Notes: generated by a model from the letters alone, not told the origin. Shown: positions 21,081 to 37,124, numbered from the stretch's first letter. The stretch: DNA of 64,000 nt from Costus lasius (GCA_027563935.2 CM050453.2:88696665-88760664); one strand, 5' to 3'. Numbers and translations are program-made.

Positions 21081-22149
21081 AATTACATCATATAATGGGA
21101 GATTAAGTTGATACCAAACTAGTATACATCTATATATACACACATAATAGAGTGTGTAATAAGCAAAGTAAACAAACATGTCTAGTAACTCACTAACATC
21201 TAATTAGCTTACAATTTTGTATATATTGTTATTTGATTTATTGTATTGCAATTTTAAAATTTTTCACATGCCAAAAATATTAGATTAGTGAAATGTTGGA
21301 TACCAAAACAACCATTATATCTCAAGCTAACGAAAGATGAAAAACTTGACAGATAAAATCAAAGGTGAACTGTTGGATTGGAAAATGCGACTTGAAATTA
21401 TCAAAGGAATTGCTTGGGGACTTCTTTACCTTCACCATGATTCTAGATTGAAAATAATACATAGAGATCTCAAAACAAGCAATATTCTACTTTACAAGGA
21501 GATGAACCCAAAAATCTCCGACTTTGGGACTGCAAGAATTTTCAAGGTGGATCGAAATGCAGATCATACTAAAAGAATAGTTGGTACATAGTAAGTTTCT
21601 TTCTATTCAAACACATAGAAAACTTTATCCTTTCAAAGAAATAAATATATATATACTGTGGATATATGTAGTGGATACATGTCACCAGAGTATGCTATGA
21701 ATGGTCTTTTTTCAGAGAAATTTGATGTGTTTAATTTTGGTGTTATAATGCTAGAAATTTTAAGTGGTAAGAGGAGTAGGACAACGGGTCAATCAGAATT
21801 TCACTAGAATCTTATTCAACAGGTACCAAGTGAACCTTGTCTCAATAAAATTATCCTTCTTAATTTAGTTTGACTATTCTAGTATGTTTTTTATAAACTT
21901 TGCATAGGCATATGAATTATGGCAGGAAGATAGATGCTTGGAACTAGTAGATGAAGCAATGGGAGAATCTTATCCCATTTCCAAAGTCAAGAGATTTATC
22001 CATGTGGCTCTCCTATGCATACAAGAAGGAAGTCATGACAGACCAACAATGTACAATGTAGTTCTAATGCTAAGAAGTGAAGATATTATGTTTCCTGAAC
22101 CTAGGAACATTGCTTTGTTCCCAACAAATACTTTTGAAACAAATTGAAG

Positions 22150-24130
22150 TTCCAGGAATGAAATTAGTGTTACATTTATTAACAGGTCGATAACACAATA
22201 TCCAAACATGACATGTATTACTATGATTCCTAAGGATGTTAATTAGTTGTTAATTTACAAAGTTAAGTATAAAATTATTACAGTGTGTGGTTGCTGTTTT
22301 TCTTAGGATTCAATGAAAAGCATATTAATGTGGCTCATGATTATTTTAATAAGAGATTACATGCTATAGAAAACTAATTATCATCCACTAGTTTACTTCT
22401 TGTGCACCTCCCTTCTTGCCAACATTCATGTTCTTGTGGAAGGTATTTTTTGTCGTTAAAAAAATATAATAATTAATGGGGACAATTGAGTTTTGGCCCA
22501 GAAAAGGAGTAAAAAAAGGTGGAAAGCGCATGAATTGTTTGGATGGAAATTTTGGACATCAGTTATGTAAAGATTAAAAAATCAATTAATTAAAAGGGTA
22601 GTTTACGCGCTCGTCAATAGCTTATCGTGGGTTGAAGTAATAACATTTTGACCAAAATGTATCCATATCCAAATCAGCCTCGCATAAAATCTGCGTAAAT
22701 CTCAATTTGGGTCAAATTGATGTGTATCCATATCCAAAGAATTTGGATGACCGTGAAACAATGATGTGTATTATCCCATCGTAGCAAAATATATATATTG
22801 AATTGAAACATGACAGTTAAATATGGGAAAAGAAAACTAAAAAAAAGGGAAGCCCTCAAATAAAATAATAAAATAATTAGATTGTTGTGGATTTCAGTCC
22901 CAACCATAAGAGGCGTGGTGATAAATAAATATATTCTTTTTAGAAAATGGGATTGACGTAAATAGCAAAAAAAATTATATAAATAAGAGTATTAGGTCCT
23001 AGGAAATGGAAGAACACAATTACAATGTCTAAACACTAACGGTAATAAGAATGCTACAATATCAACAAGGAGATTTTCATTGTTAGATAGATAAAAGTTT
23101 TTATTCTTTTTCTTCCTCTTATTCTATTTTGATAGAGAGATAACTCCAAAATTAATATATATTTTAAAAGTAAGATAACTCAAAAATAAATTATTGTAAA
23201 GTTCATACCGAATAAGTTGAGCATTAATTAATCTACTGCGGTTGAGTAGAAGTTAGTCCTTCAAAAATTATGAACCGTGAGTACAACTCTCTATTAGTCC
23301 GTTGCTATATGATTGCATGGCGAAGAGACATAAAAGAGTGCAGAGTTTGAAGTCGGCAAGGCAGGTGGATTAATTAAAGGGATCGATTCGCTCGCTCCAA
23401 ATTCGTTGGGTTTTGACCTGAGCACACCGAGAATCAGTGATTCCAATCTTGATTCTTCATCATTTGCTAAGGATCTCTGCCACAATCAAACTGCTTGAAA
23501 GAGAATAAAAATTCCCTTTAACTCCTTTTTTTGGTGAGTTGGCACACCAAGCTGTAGGTATTGTCATTATTCTCATTGTTGAGGATACATATAAACTGTT
23601 CAATCCTCTTCCTCATAGAATTCAACATCCACATGTCCGATCAAGCCCAAACTCCAGCAACACCTTCTTTTCGAGCATGCAAATCGACAAACAAAAGGAT
23701 TTGGCTATCTGACGGCCAAATCACCTAAATCAAAAAATTTTATGGTGATTTCTGCTTTCTTCCCCCTATAGACACTTCTAAGTCCATCTCGACGAACACG
23801 ACATTGAGCCATCTGATCAAGTTGAAACTTGAGCCACACCTTCTCTTCGAACATGCAAACCAGTGAGAATAAGGATCCGTCCATCCGAGGGCTGAATTGT
23901 CAGAATTGAGATCTTTTCCAATAACCCTATTTTACCTGTATTTTGGACCAGAATTGCTTTATTTGGGTTCGTTCGACATCGACTTGCCACTGGCCAGCAT
24001 TGAACTCTGGCCATTAGTCCAACATGATGCAAGGAACTCTCGACAGGAGTAGATCGAGCAACTGAAAGGCAGACAGTTGGCGGCAACGAGCTTTGTTTGC
24101 TCGCCTCCTTCACAGTTGAAACGAAAATGA
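22150..24130. other. 3' flank of gene A, then unassigned sequence
   Basis: Sequence 22,200-22,440 is homologous to 56,150-56,350 downstream of gene B (shared catgattattttaat and tagtttacttc), marking the end of the duplicated unit. From 22,450 to 24,130 I see no gene, only short direct repeats such as tgtatccatatccaaa at 22,660 and 22,723. Confidence 0.5.
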
Positions 24131-24139
24131 ATCTTATTC

Positions 24140-24840
24140 CATCCAACGACTCAGACTCGTCCGACGGCTTGATCAACGAAGATTTGGCGGTCCAAGTCTG
24201 ATGCTACAGTAATGGCTCATATCTCATTTGATGGTTCAAGCAGATCATATGGTGATAATTTAATCAAAGAGAATCTGTTAGCACATATCCTTATAATTCT
24301 AATCTAACGGTTAGGATTTATCTAAGCAGTGATCTGATGGCCCAAATCAAATCTGAAAGCAACAGATTGGATTTATCAAAGCAAACCCCAATAGTGATGA
24401 TTCGATCATCGAGGATCTGATGATCCATATATGACTTTTATGCCGACGGTTCAGATTCCAACTATGATCTCATGGCTCAGATTTGTCCAATTTCGATCGG
24501 ACATCCCAGATCTTCCAATATTGATATGATGCCCTATTTTTTCCATATTCTATCTAACAGTCAGGATTTAATCAAACAAACAATGATCCAAATCTTCTAA
24601 TCAAACAAACAACAATCCAAATCTTCCAATTGCAATCTGATGGTTCAAACGAGATCTACTTAGTTCCCATCTAACGGCTCAGAGTTGTTTTAAAATCAAC
24701 GGTCCTGATTTACCCTTGCGAAATTGATAGACAGGATCTAACTTCAAGAGCCAATGATCTAAATTTAATATAATGCTAATACAATCAATGGTTTATATTC
24801 AGTTGTATAACTCTAAATCAATCGGACAGCTCTCAACTCG
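24140..24840 (+). repeat. Degenerate array of 'atctaacggctcagat' words
   Basis: Variants such as atccaacgactcagact, atttgatggttcaagca, gccgacggttcagattc, gatctcatggctcagat, aatctgatggttcaaac and catctaacggctcagag recur about every 40-70 bp. The consensus is roughly ATCTRAYGGYTCAGAT. Spacers are unrelated, so this looks like a very old tandem repeat. Confidence 0.6.
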
Positions 24841-25249
24841 ATCCAAGTGTCAATTCTTACTAAATTGGGTCAAATCTTTACAAATCTACCCTCAGCGGAT
24901 ATGAGAATTAAAATTTCAATGGATGATATTAATTTACACAAATATAAGCCAATCATATGGCTTATAAAATAATCTAAATATTGATCTTACTAAATTGAGC
25001 CAGATCTTTTCAAATTTGCCTTCATATTTTTTATCAAAGAGCTAGATCAAAGTACATCTTACTTGCATCAAAATTAAATTAAATTAATATTTGACCAAAT
25101 CTTGATCGATGACCCGGAACTCATTAGGTTTCAATCGGATTTTGGCTTGTAATTTTCCCAATCCTCCAGGGACTTTTACGCTGGATTGATTCCAGGAAGC
25201 GATTCCTGGTAGATGTCCAAATCCCTTCTACGTTCGGCTCCAGCATTGC

Positions 25250-26110
25250 ACGCATCCGGAAATGCCGAACTCATCTCGAAAGGCGGCGACAAGCCGGCAA
25301 TTTGGCGATGAGGCTTGGGGCGAAATCGGCAGATGAGTTCGACGACAGCCCGACAGAAGATTTCTGTGGAAGACGATGGTTTTTTGGCGACCTGTTCTGG
25401 AAACGACGGCAGGTTCTTGATTTCGTCCCAGATGTCGCGAAGGAGAAGCTCTGGCGACTCCAGCTCGGCGACAGCTGAGTTTCATCCTGTGACGTGGCGA
25501 GCTCGACGGGGAACATGGGGATTCGGTTGGCGATTCCGATTTAACGAGAAATCTCCACTCGGCGGCAAATTCCACTTCCGCATTTTTCTTCGTTGCTGAA
25601 CCCGGCGGCGGCAGCAAATCTCTGCCTGTGATGTTGACGAAGGGAAGCAACTCTGGGGATGGATTTGATGATGATTTTTGGCGATCAGGCTGGGAACGAC
25701 GACAAATTTTAATTTCGCCCCAAATCGAGGCGAGAAGGGGGTTTCTAGCGTGCTCGGCGACGGCTACAACTGAGTGTAATCCTTGTGGCAAATTCAATTC
25801 AGCGAGGATCCAGACAGTGATTCGCAGAAGATTTCTGCGGAAGACCGAGTTCTGCGACACTACTACTCCAACAGTGGCTTTGGCGGAAGACTGGGCTCGG
25901 CGAGGCTTGGGGATCGGAAGATGAGTTCGGCGAGCTCCGTCAATGATTTCTGGCGACCCAGCCAATGGCGGATTCGGCGGAAAGTTTCCAGATTGGTGGC
26001 TGCTTACTTGATGACGAAGCTTTTCAGAGATGATGCCTCTGAGGTGAACTCTGTGTTGGCAAACTTCTTTGCTAGCGTTAAATCTCGGCGGCAGATTCTC
26101 CATAAAATTT
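25250..26110 (+). repeat. Old GC-rich tandem repeat, period near 288 bp
   Basis: The segment around 25,385-25,500 (ttttttggcgacctgt, ggaaacgacggcag, gctcggcgacagctgag) matches 25,670-25,790 (tttttggcgatcaggct, gggaacgacgacaa, gctcggcgacggctac). Further pieces (agaagatttctg, ggcttgggg, agatgagttcg) recur at 25,312-25,370 and 25,822-25,930. Open frames on both strands here reflect composition; none resembles a known protein. Confidence 0.55.
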
Positions 26111-27855
26111 CTATTTTTAGGCTAGAACGGATTCGAGCAGTAACTTTCGCGCAAAAAAAAAAATAAAAATATTCTGACGACGACTTTTGGTAGTGATCAT
26201 AGGGCTCAATGGCGAGAAGGTCTCAACAGCGTTAGATTTCCTTTCTTCTATTTTTCTTCAACGATGATTTCGGTTTATTGATGATGCACCAGCGGCTGGG
26301 CGATGATAAATCGGATATTGGCAAGGATTCCGTGATGAGGTCAACATGTATGTTTCTTAACATAAATTTGTGATCCGATTCAAATTTACCTTCCCAAAAT
26401 TAAATTGACTTCATCTGTATTTAACATATGGTCTCTTTGTTTTTTTCATACATAGAACCAACGATTCTCGCGGAATTGATAAAGCTCTCTTATTTCACGC
26501 CTTGGTGATTCTCTTCAGGGACTAAAAAAGGTATTACAGTCGCCTTCTTTTCTCATATTCTGGCATTGGATTTTTTTTCTTTTCACGATATTCTGTCCGT
26601 GCAGCTTTTACGTATACAAATTCTTTTCTGTGTCACAACTTTGATTTCAAATTCTGTGGTGAATCCTGAGTGGAAATTTCTAAGCGGCTTTTACGCATGT
26701 CTTATGTGAGCAGAATTTGTAGTGCAGATTTTTACTTCTTTGTCGTTCATATAGTATGCCTATTGCTGCTGGTAATTAACATTAGGGATATAATTCTGAC
26801 AATCAGCATTAGCAATATTCCAGCAACTGATTTTTGTGCATTGAATCCTTGATAATGGTTTTATCCCCAGCAAGAATGAGATACATTCAACCTTCAGTAG
26901 AAAATTAAAATTCTGCGAATAGAATTTATTCCTGGCGACTTTGCAGATTTTCTGAACCCTTGAAAAGAATTCTAGCAGGAATAGGGTTTATTCCTGGCCT
27001 CTCCCTTTTTTAGAAATCAACTAAAGAGAGAATTTTCATCAGAGCTTCACTCTTTCGGCCAGCAATTCATTTTCAAGCAGGACATTGCATTCAATAGTTT
27101 TAAACTTTGGATCCTTTTGTTTAGCTGAAACCAGGAATTGAACTTAGATCACAGGACTTTATTCCCAGAGCCAAGAGAGTCCTCGTAGCAGTCCACCATT
27201 TTTTTTGCTTATGTAATTCCCAGCCGAGCCTTTGACTCGGTTTCTTTTTTTTTTTGTATGATTTCCAGCCGAAACCAAAATCTGAGATCGTTACCGAGAC
27301 TTTTTTTTTTCAAATCCTTGGCGAGATTGATCCCCAGATTTATATCCAAATAAAGATCAATAGGATGGTTGCCTTTTGTTTGAATTTTTTTTACTAAAGT
27401 ATCATTCTTTAGTATTAGTGCGGAGTTGACTCTCCGCAAAAGTGATTTTTGTAAGAATATCCTCTCTCTAATTTAGTCCAGAGTTCATTATCTTCAGCCT
27501 GAGTTTCAAAAGGTTTTTTTCTTGCATGAGAGCTTAAGCTGAATAGAAATTTTTGATTCCCTTTTCTATTTTTTTATAATATTTTTTTTGCTATTTTTGA
27601 CTGAGACAAAAATAGAATTTTGCTCCCTCGGACATTTTGCTATTTTTTTTACTCAAAAATATATTTTTATTTTTATTTTTGGCACGTTGTAAGGCTCTCA
27701 TGATCATTTTTTTCTGCCAGCTACGTATCTCTCCAAAAAAAAGATGATAATAGTTTTTTTATTATTTTTTATTTATTTTTTTTACGCTTAGAGCAATCCT
27801 ATGATCCTCAATTTTATTTTTTTACTATTTGTAATTTTGACCGTACCATGGCTTG
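26111..27855. other. T-rich stretch without recognisable genes
   Basis: The plus strand has many runs of 8-12 T and short repeated phrases (ttattcctggc at 26,924 and 26,988, agccgag and ccgaaacc near 27,220-27,270). It could be part of a long LTR or non-coding internal region together with 24.1-26.1 kb, but no ends or target duplications were found. Confidence 0.3.
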
Positions 27856-27859
27856 GTAC

Positions 27860-28100
27860 AAATTAATTAATAATTAATGATTTTTCTACCACACCTGTTA
27901 TGTTGACTGAATAATTAATTAATTAATTAAGGACTAATTAATTATTATATATATATTTTTTGCCTTCAACAGAATTGCTGGTCAAATTGATTAATTAATT
28001 TAATTAATCAATTAATTAATAATTAATTGATTAATAATTAATTGATTAATAATTACTTAATTAATAATTAATTGATTAATAATTACTTAATTGATGATTT
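27860..28100. repeat. ATTAATTGATTAATA low-complexity repeat
   Basis: Words of aattaattgattaataattac repeat many times. The stretch is nearly self-complementary throughout and can form long hairpins. Confidence 0.85.
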
Positions 28101-28139
28101 TTTTTTTTACTAAGTTTTAGTGAGGGGTTTCTGCTAAGT

Positions 28140-31010
28140 CATAGCAATATAACCCATTCCCAGCCCGACCCGACCCGAAGTGGAAAACCCATGTTGACCG
28201 GGGGTCAGGTCGGGTTGGGAAAACCTGACTTATATATGTCGAGTCGGGGTCAGGTATAGGATTCCTACTATCAGCCTTGGCTCCGATCCCGAACCCGCCC
28301 CGACTAATAAATTTACTAAATTATTCCTAAAACCTAAGGCAGCCAAATAAGTAATAACTAATCAATCTCACACCCTTAATCTCTTACCCCATATTCAATC
28401 CAAACCGCTCATATACTGTTCCCCTAATTTTACCCTAACTCCCTAAGCACTGCCGTCGCCTCCATCGACTCACTCGCCTACATCGTCATTTAGTCCCTTA
28501 CCCCAAATCTCACACACTAAGCATTGCCGACTTGCAGCCTCCATCGTCATTTCGTCGCCGCCTCCATTCTCTTGCAGTCGCCGCCTCCATCGTTCTTTCG
28601 CCGCCACCTCCATTCTCTCGCAATCGCTGCCTCCATCATCATTTCGCCGCCGCCTCCATTCTCTCACAGTCGCCGACTCCATTCTCGTCGCCATGCTCCA
28701 TTGTTATTCTGCTGCTACTGAGTGGCTGAGTGCTGATCGCTCTCGCTTGGGACAATAGTTAGCAAGCCAGCTCTTGCATCAAAAGGAAGAAGACGACTTA
28801 TTGTCTGAATCGAGAGTAAAGTTATCTGAACATATTAATTCTTGATTTACATGTGCAGTTTGATTTTAATATTTCTTGTTCATTTTGGAAATTTATCCTG
28901 TTAAGTTATCTGAATATTTCATCCTGGGCCTTCCTGTTTTGATTTAGTTTAAGTGCATGGAAATATTCATATAATCATATGGCTTTTTAAATAAGCAGCT
29001 CGACAGCTTCGCTTGACTTGCACTAAGAACTTGTGCCTAGATTATCCAACTAGATGGAATTCAACCTATAAGATGCTTGATAGTGCCATATCATATAAGG
29101 AAGTATTTTATAGGTTGAAACAATGTGATACAAATATAATTGTTTACCTACATCTACACAATGGGAATTTGCAAGTGAAGTTTGTGGGGAATTAAAAATT
29201 TTTAATAGTATTACAGAATTGTTTTCTGGTACTAATTATCCCACTGCCAATCTTTATTTTCCAAAAATTTGTGAGATTAATCTTACAATATCAAGCTGGA
29301 TGAATTCTCCTAATTTGGTGATACAACATATGGCAGGGAGAATGCTTGATAAGTTTAAGTGTTATTGGAGTATCATTCATGACATTATGGGTGTGGCCAC
29401 AATGTTAAATCCAAGATACAAAATGAGTTTGTTGGAATATTATTATGACAAGTTATATGAAGTTGATGCAGTGGTTGAAGTTTATAGAATTCAAGATCTT
29501 TGTTATGAGCTGGTTTCATATTACAATCAAATGAATAAAGGGGCTGATAATTCTCCACTTGATGATTCATTGAATGACTTTGATGTATTTTTGAAAAGTA
29601 AAAAAAGAACAAGAACTCATGTGAAATCAGAGCTTGATCTTTATTTAGAGGAAGATGAATTACCAAGAACCGTAACTTTTGATATTTTATTATGGTGGAA
29701 GCTAAATGGAGTGGAGTATCCAACATTACAAGCTATTGTAAAGGATGTATTAGCAATTCCAATCTCTACAGTTGCATCTGAATCAGCATTTAGTACTAGT
29801 GGCCGGATTGTAAGCTCACATTGAAGTAGACTTCATTGACATACTTTAGAGGCTTTAATGTGTGCTAAAAGTTGGTTACGGAGTGGAGAGGATAAAGGTA
29901 AACTTATATTCATTGAATTTTTAGTTTAATTTGTTAATTATTATATTTTGTATTCTTGTTGAGTTGTTTAATCATGAACTCATTTATTTTCTAATATGTT
30001 TTTAATAGGAACTAGTTCTAAAGCAATGAATGATGTAACTCTACGTGATGAGATGGACTCTGATAATGATGAATGTATGTTTTTAATAATATATTAATGT
30101 TTTTGATATAATCAAGATATAATATATTTTGCATTTACTTATTAATGATTTAATGTTTTATTTTGATGCAGATGAGTTATCGGTAAAGTGGAATTACTAG
30201 GTTGGAAGATGATTAATGTTATTTGATGTGTTATCTAAAGAAGTATGTGTTACTTTTTCATACCTGTAGCTTTCATCTTTATATGTTTAGTGCTTAATTG
30301 CTTATCTTGTCTTCCAATTAGCATCTTTGCACTTATTTGTCTTTTCAGTGTTACTTTTTTATATATGAAGAAGTATGTGTTTTTGACTTTTCCACTTATT
30401 TGTCTCACATCTTTGCAGCTAGCATTGCTGATGTTTTCCTGAAAGAGTCACAGTTTCATGTTTATGGAAATGGAAAAGACACCCCCTACCAGCCTCATGT
30501 TTGATAAACTTTATTGTGACTTCTTGGCAAGTGAAATTACTGGGTTAGAACTTGGAAGATAATGGACAATGTTAATGTTCTTGATCTATAATTTATCTCT
30601 TTTGATGTGATGTACAAACTTTATTGTGTTGGGTGTTGTCGTATTTTGAAATTGTATTGTGATGCATAAACTTTACTACGTTGGATGTTGTCGTGTTGGC
30701 AAATGAGATTGAGTATTGACTAGTATTGATGGACAATGTAATGTTCTTGATCTATAATTTTTCTAACTTAATGTTGGGTGTTATCTAGTTTGTTTAATGT
30801 TGGTACATATATATTTTGTTGAATGTTAGATAATTTAATATGAGCTATTATCTATTTTGTTGAATGTTAATTGTTTATATTAGATTGAGTTGATAAATAT
30901 TTTGCTATATAAATTATAATATTTGATTTGATATAGGTCGGGTTTTTTGCGGGTACCCGATTCCCCAATGGGGTCGGGTTTTCCCCGTGGGTACCTGATC
31001 TTCCCTTATG
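28140..31010 (+). mobile_element. hAT element with subterminal gggtcggg motifs
   Basis: A broken hAT transposase (28,999-29,890) lies between two subterminal zones rich in the same motif on opposite strands: gcccgacccgacccg and ggtcgggttggg at 28,155-28,300, and ggtcgggtttt, cgggtacccg and gggtcgggtttt at 30,935-31,000. This matches plant hAT elements with repeated subterminal GC motifs. Exact ends and the 8-bp target duplication were not found. The 5' part (28,440-28,730) has a trinucleotide-rich run of tcgccgcctccat units. Confidence 0.65.
28999..29890 (+). pseudogene. hAT transposase (sleeper-type), 5'-truncated and broken
   Basis: Frames read LDYPTRWNSTYKMLDSAI, then after a frameshift near 29,140-29,190 ELFSGTNYPTANLYFPKICE, MAGRMLDKFKCYWSIIHDI, ATMLNPRYKMSLLEYYYDKL, and the C-terminal dimerisation domain LAIPISTVASESAFSTSGR. 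These match the second half of plant DAYSLEEPER/RICESLEEPER-like hAT transposases. The BED zinc finger and first catalytic acid are absent. A TGA at 29,822 stands where the domain normally has Arg (..SH*SRLHTLEAL). A short downstream exon-like piece follows at about 30,010-30,075. Not functional. Confidence 0.85.
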
Positions 31011-31805
31011 CTTATTCTCTTTCATTGTCGACAAACAAAAATTCCGATTATGAAAAACCATTTTTGATAGAGAAAAAAATTTTGATTAAACAAATGTTCC
31101 ATTGCTAGAGAAGGAAAATTTCGTTCAAGATAAACTATTTTGACGGAGAAAAAATTAAGAAGCTAAGATTACATTACAATCTTCTTGATGACCAGTTGGT
31201 GGTGCTTGATCCCTTGGTAAATAAAACTTTCATTAAGAATTTTTTCTACAGTAGCCTAATGCATCATGCTACAACTCTATCATTGAAGACCATTGGAAGG
31301 TAGAACTTAGAGAACTCATTGAATGGTCTTGTACATATGTTATTAATTTATAAGTGTCTGTCTACAACAAAAATACTATGAAGACTAAAACAAATGGTTT
31401 GAATCCTCCATATCTCTAGCATTATCGCTTCGGTCATATGACTCATTTGTTTTTTAACAATTTGAGATATGTGAACAGTGTCCATTAGTCAAGATGAACA
31501 ATGCTTCTTTCACGAGTTATAATGAAAGAGCCAGTTTTGCATTTATACATAGTAATATATATATATATATAACCTTTAAATAAACAAGTTAGAGGGGGTT
31601 TTCAATATACACAAATTTATAATCTTTTACAAACTTCAAAGAATTCAAGAATGAAGTGCATAACCAACTTGGTAAAATATTAAAGTACTTTGATCTGACT
31701 CATGCAAAGAATAGCTAAGCCAAGAATTTTATAATCATCTAAGGGAGTGTGTGGTTGTCTCACTACTCACTCCACCTGCTACACTATAATGAAATAGTGT
31801 ATTAG

Positions 31806-34805
<3,000 letters not shown>

Positions 34806-34829
34806 GTAACACATTTTATTTTGTCCTCT

Positions 34830-35884
34830 TTCATCATTTTTATCCCATATACATGATCTTTTTGTGGAGATCATTGTGTATCAATCAACGAAAAAATGGC
34901 CTAGCTTGGGTACCCAGGGAAGAATTTGTAGCCTGGGTGGCTTAATCGGCCATCCACAAATCTCAAAAGCCAGTTGGCCATTGTGCGTATCCTGAGGCCC
35001 AATGCGCCGTTTCGACACTGTGCACCCAGTTGTTACCGTCGCCGTCCACCTCCCGTAACTAGCTATTACTGTCGCTCGTCACCTCCCAATTTCTCTCTCC
35101 CCTTAACCCTGGTTAACGCGTTAGGGGAAAAACCACTTTTGAAACCAAAAACATCTGTGCCCATGCCGTTTCGTCATCGAAAACATCCCGAGCCCACGCT
35201 ATTTCTTTGTCTCCTTCCTTGTCTACGGCCAAGTCTCCCCCTGACGTGCGCCTATATTTTTCTCTAGTGAACCCTCCTCGAACCTCCCAACTCTCGTTCG
35301 ACCTGCAAGGCTGTCACCTTCCTATTATTAGGTACAATTTATTCATCATTTCTTCATATCCTTGCAATCTAACCCTATCGTCTATAGCTTAGATTCCTTG
35401 TCTCCGGTCAAGGCTCCCCCATTCACCTGTATTTTACAGTTGACAGAGGATGCTTTATAGTTGATACAAGTGCTATCATCGTTGATATCAACCATATCAT
35501 CATTGATATCAGCCATATTATCGTTGATATCACCTATATTTCACAGTTCGTGTCTAGGACGAGCGAACGCCCCTCTCTTCGCTGCATTGCGAAGGAACCC
35601 CGACTGCGCGCGCATGCTATTCAAGATTGGCTCTACAAGTGAGGTTAGTACTTTGAGATTGTAGAATCGTGCCGTTGTTTTTTTAGCTTGCTGGTATTGC
35701 TCAAGTCACATCTAAGCGGCAATGTTTTCATCGATTTTCCTGGGTTTCCCTCTGACACGTTTTATTCTCCCTCGTCTTAAGACCCTCTCACGTCTTCTGC
35801 ATCATCGTCTCCACCTCCTTAGACTACTGAACTAAGGATCACCCCTCCCATAAGCTCCGTTGCGTCAAAGTCCCACTACTTATG
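34830..35884. other. Unassigned sequence
   Basis: No gene is recognised. Short frames such as the one starting at 34,974 have no family resemblance. A small 21-bp tandem repeat sits at 35,470-35,545. Confidence 0.4.
35470..35545 (+). repeat. 21-bp tandem repeat, about four units
   Basis: Units read like atcatcgttgatatcaaccat with changes at one to three places. Each unit contains the palindrome tgatatca. Confidence 0.8.
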
Positions 35885-37119
35885 TTATGAATAAATCTAA
35901 TAGATTTATTATATTATTTGAATATAAATATTCAATTATGCACTTAAGTTGTGGACTCCTCTAGATTAGATTTAAATCAAGTTGATAAACCTCCGAATAA
36001 ATCCGATGCCTTTTATGTCACTTGACCTATTGACTAGACCTAGTCAACCGAGGTCAAATGTGGTCACCTGAAGGTCACCCGGGGTCAACCGATGTCAAAA
36101 CATAATCTGACTATATACGATCATCTCAAACTCATCAAATGAATTTGCAATGTATCATACTCCCAAACTGATTCAAATCAACCAAATGACTCGATCAAAA
36201 GCTACCCGATTAATACGAAATCTCAAGTGTCTAGGTATGCGACCCTGTCGATTCCTCAGACATTGGCAATGATAACCTCATGTCATCACAAGTAATGAGT
36301 GACACCTAGCAATACATCAATGCTACCCAAGTCATCGGAATGGATGTCATCATCGACACCGTCTAAACTACAACAAAGTACTTGTACACTATAGTCTTTT
36401 TGTCAAGCTGATATCCAAATTGGACAAGTGTATCACACTTATTTAACCCAATCTAATAGTCATGACTAAATCAGACTTTCACCTGGGTATCACCATATAC
36501 TTCTAGTCATGTATCGATATGTGGGGCCCATGGACATCAAACTTCCACTTAAGGAAGGGGCAAATCCTATATTGGCTCATTGAAACTTTCATATAGTTTA
36601 TGATATACCCAATGACAACTATTATGACTCCCCTGCTACGGCGAAGCATTAGGTTGTATCAAAGTGTACCACTTACCATATAGAGATATCAATGACCTTA
36701 AGTCAAGGACAAATGTACCACTTACCATATAGGGATATCAATGATATTGAATCAAGGACAAGTGTACCTCTGTCACTATAAAATTGACTTATGACACCAA
36801 GTCAAATCCTTAGGGTGGGTCGGTCCAATATATCTACCTTGATATACTCATATACCTACGGTAGCAACGTGTGCTCAACCAATGCATATACTAGTCTCAC
36901 ATGTACAATAGATGTCTCTTATCCACTATGGTACTTGATTAGGGATAATCTTCGAGACTAGATAAAATCTATCAATACGGATATTGTTTATACAAGTGTA
37001 TATATGACACAGATGTACGAAATGTACAACAACTGCAATGCTAGGATATGCGAAATATCACATGTGAATGTAATACACATATCAAACCAACAATAAGACC
37101 TAGGGCATATACACTAACA
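35885..37119 (-). mobile_element. Copia-type LTR, related to the one in gene A, probably partial
   Basis: On the minus strand it starts TGTTAGTGTATATGCCCTAG at 37,119. Homology to 18,860-20,812 is clear over 36,235-36,950 (shared gaccctgt, cctcatgtcatcacaag-like, acccaagtcatcggaatgga, aaggggcaaatcctat). The other end could not be fixed and no target duplication was found, so the left boundary is approximate. Confidence 0.65.
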
Positions 37120-37124
37120 AAATA

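Larger units (their letters stand above)
13690..22147 (+). pseudogene. G-type lectin S-receptor-like Ser/Thr kinase, 5'-truncated pseudogene (gene A)
   Basis: Family members are plasma-membrane receptor kinases with bulb-type lectin, S-locus glycoprotein, PAN, membrane and kinase parts. Exons fit by splice sites: ectodomain from about 13,690 to 14,640, membrane 15,052-15,165, juxtamembrane and glycine loop 15,474-15,619, kinase 15,675-15,888, 21,353-21,590, 21,672-21,822 and 21,908-22,147. Reading phases join correctly across all introns. The signal peptide and first half of the lectin domain are missing, TAA stops lie at 13,902 and 13,923, a segment after about residue 15 of the FVCRLEKK stretch is deleted compared with gene B, TAG replaces a Lys codon at 21,805, and the frame ends about 16 codons early at 22,145. 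The intron at 15,889-21,352 is swollen by transposons. No working receptor can be made. Confidence 0.9.
15474..22147 (+). pseudogene. Gene A kinase exons
   Basis: The kinase exons keep the glycine loop [10 protein letters not shown], the ATP-binding lysine in [25 protein letters not shown], the catalytic [11 protein letters not shown], the metal-binding DFG in [11 protein letters not shown], and [16 protein letters not shown]. Most catalytic residues survive. Odd points are a Tyr in NILLYKE where Asp is usual, the in-frame TAG at 21,805, and a long intron of 5.46 kb. The last exon ends in a premature TGA after NTFETN; homologous sequence continues past it. Confidence 0.9.

Noticed and set aside
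25228..26103. Long minus-strand open frame of 291 codons
   Set aside because: It lies in a GC-rich tandem repeat, shows internal repetition and low-complexity Arg/Ser/Pro content, has equally open frames on the other strand, and resembles no protein family.
34974..35267. Plus-strand frame of 97 codons
   Set aside because: Pro/Arg/Leu-rich, no domain, no homologous frame in the duplicated locus.
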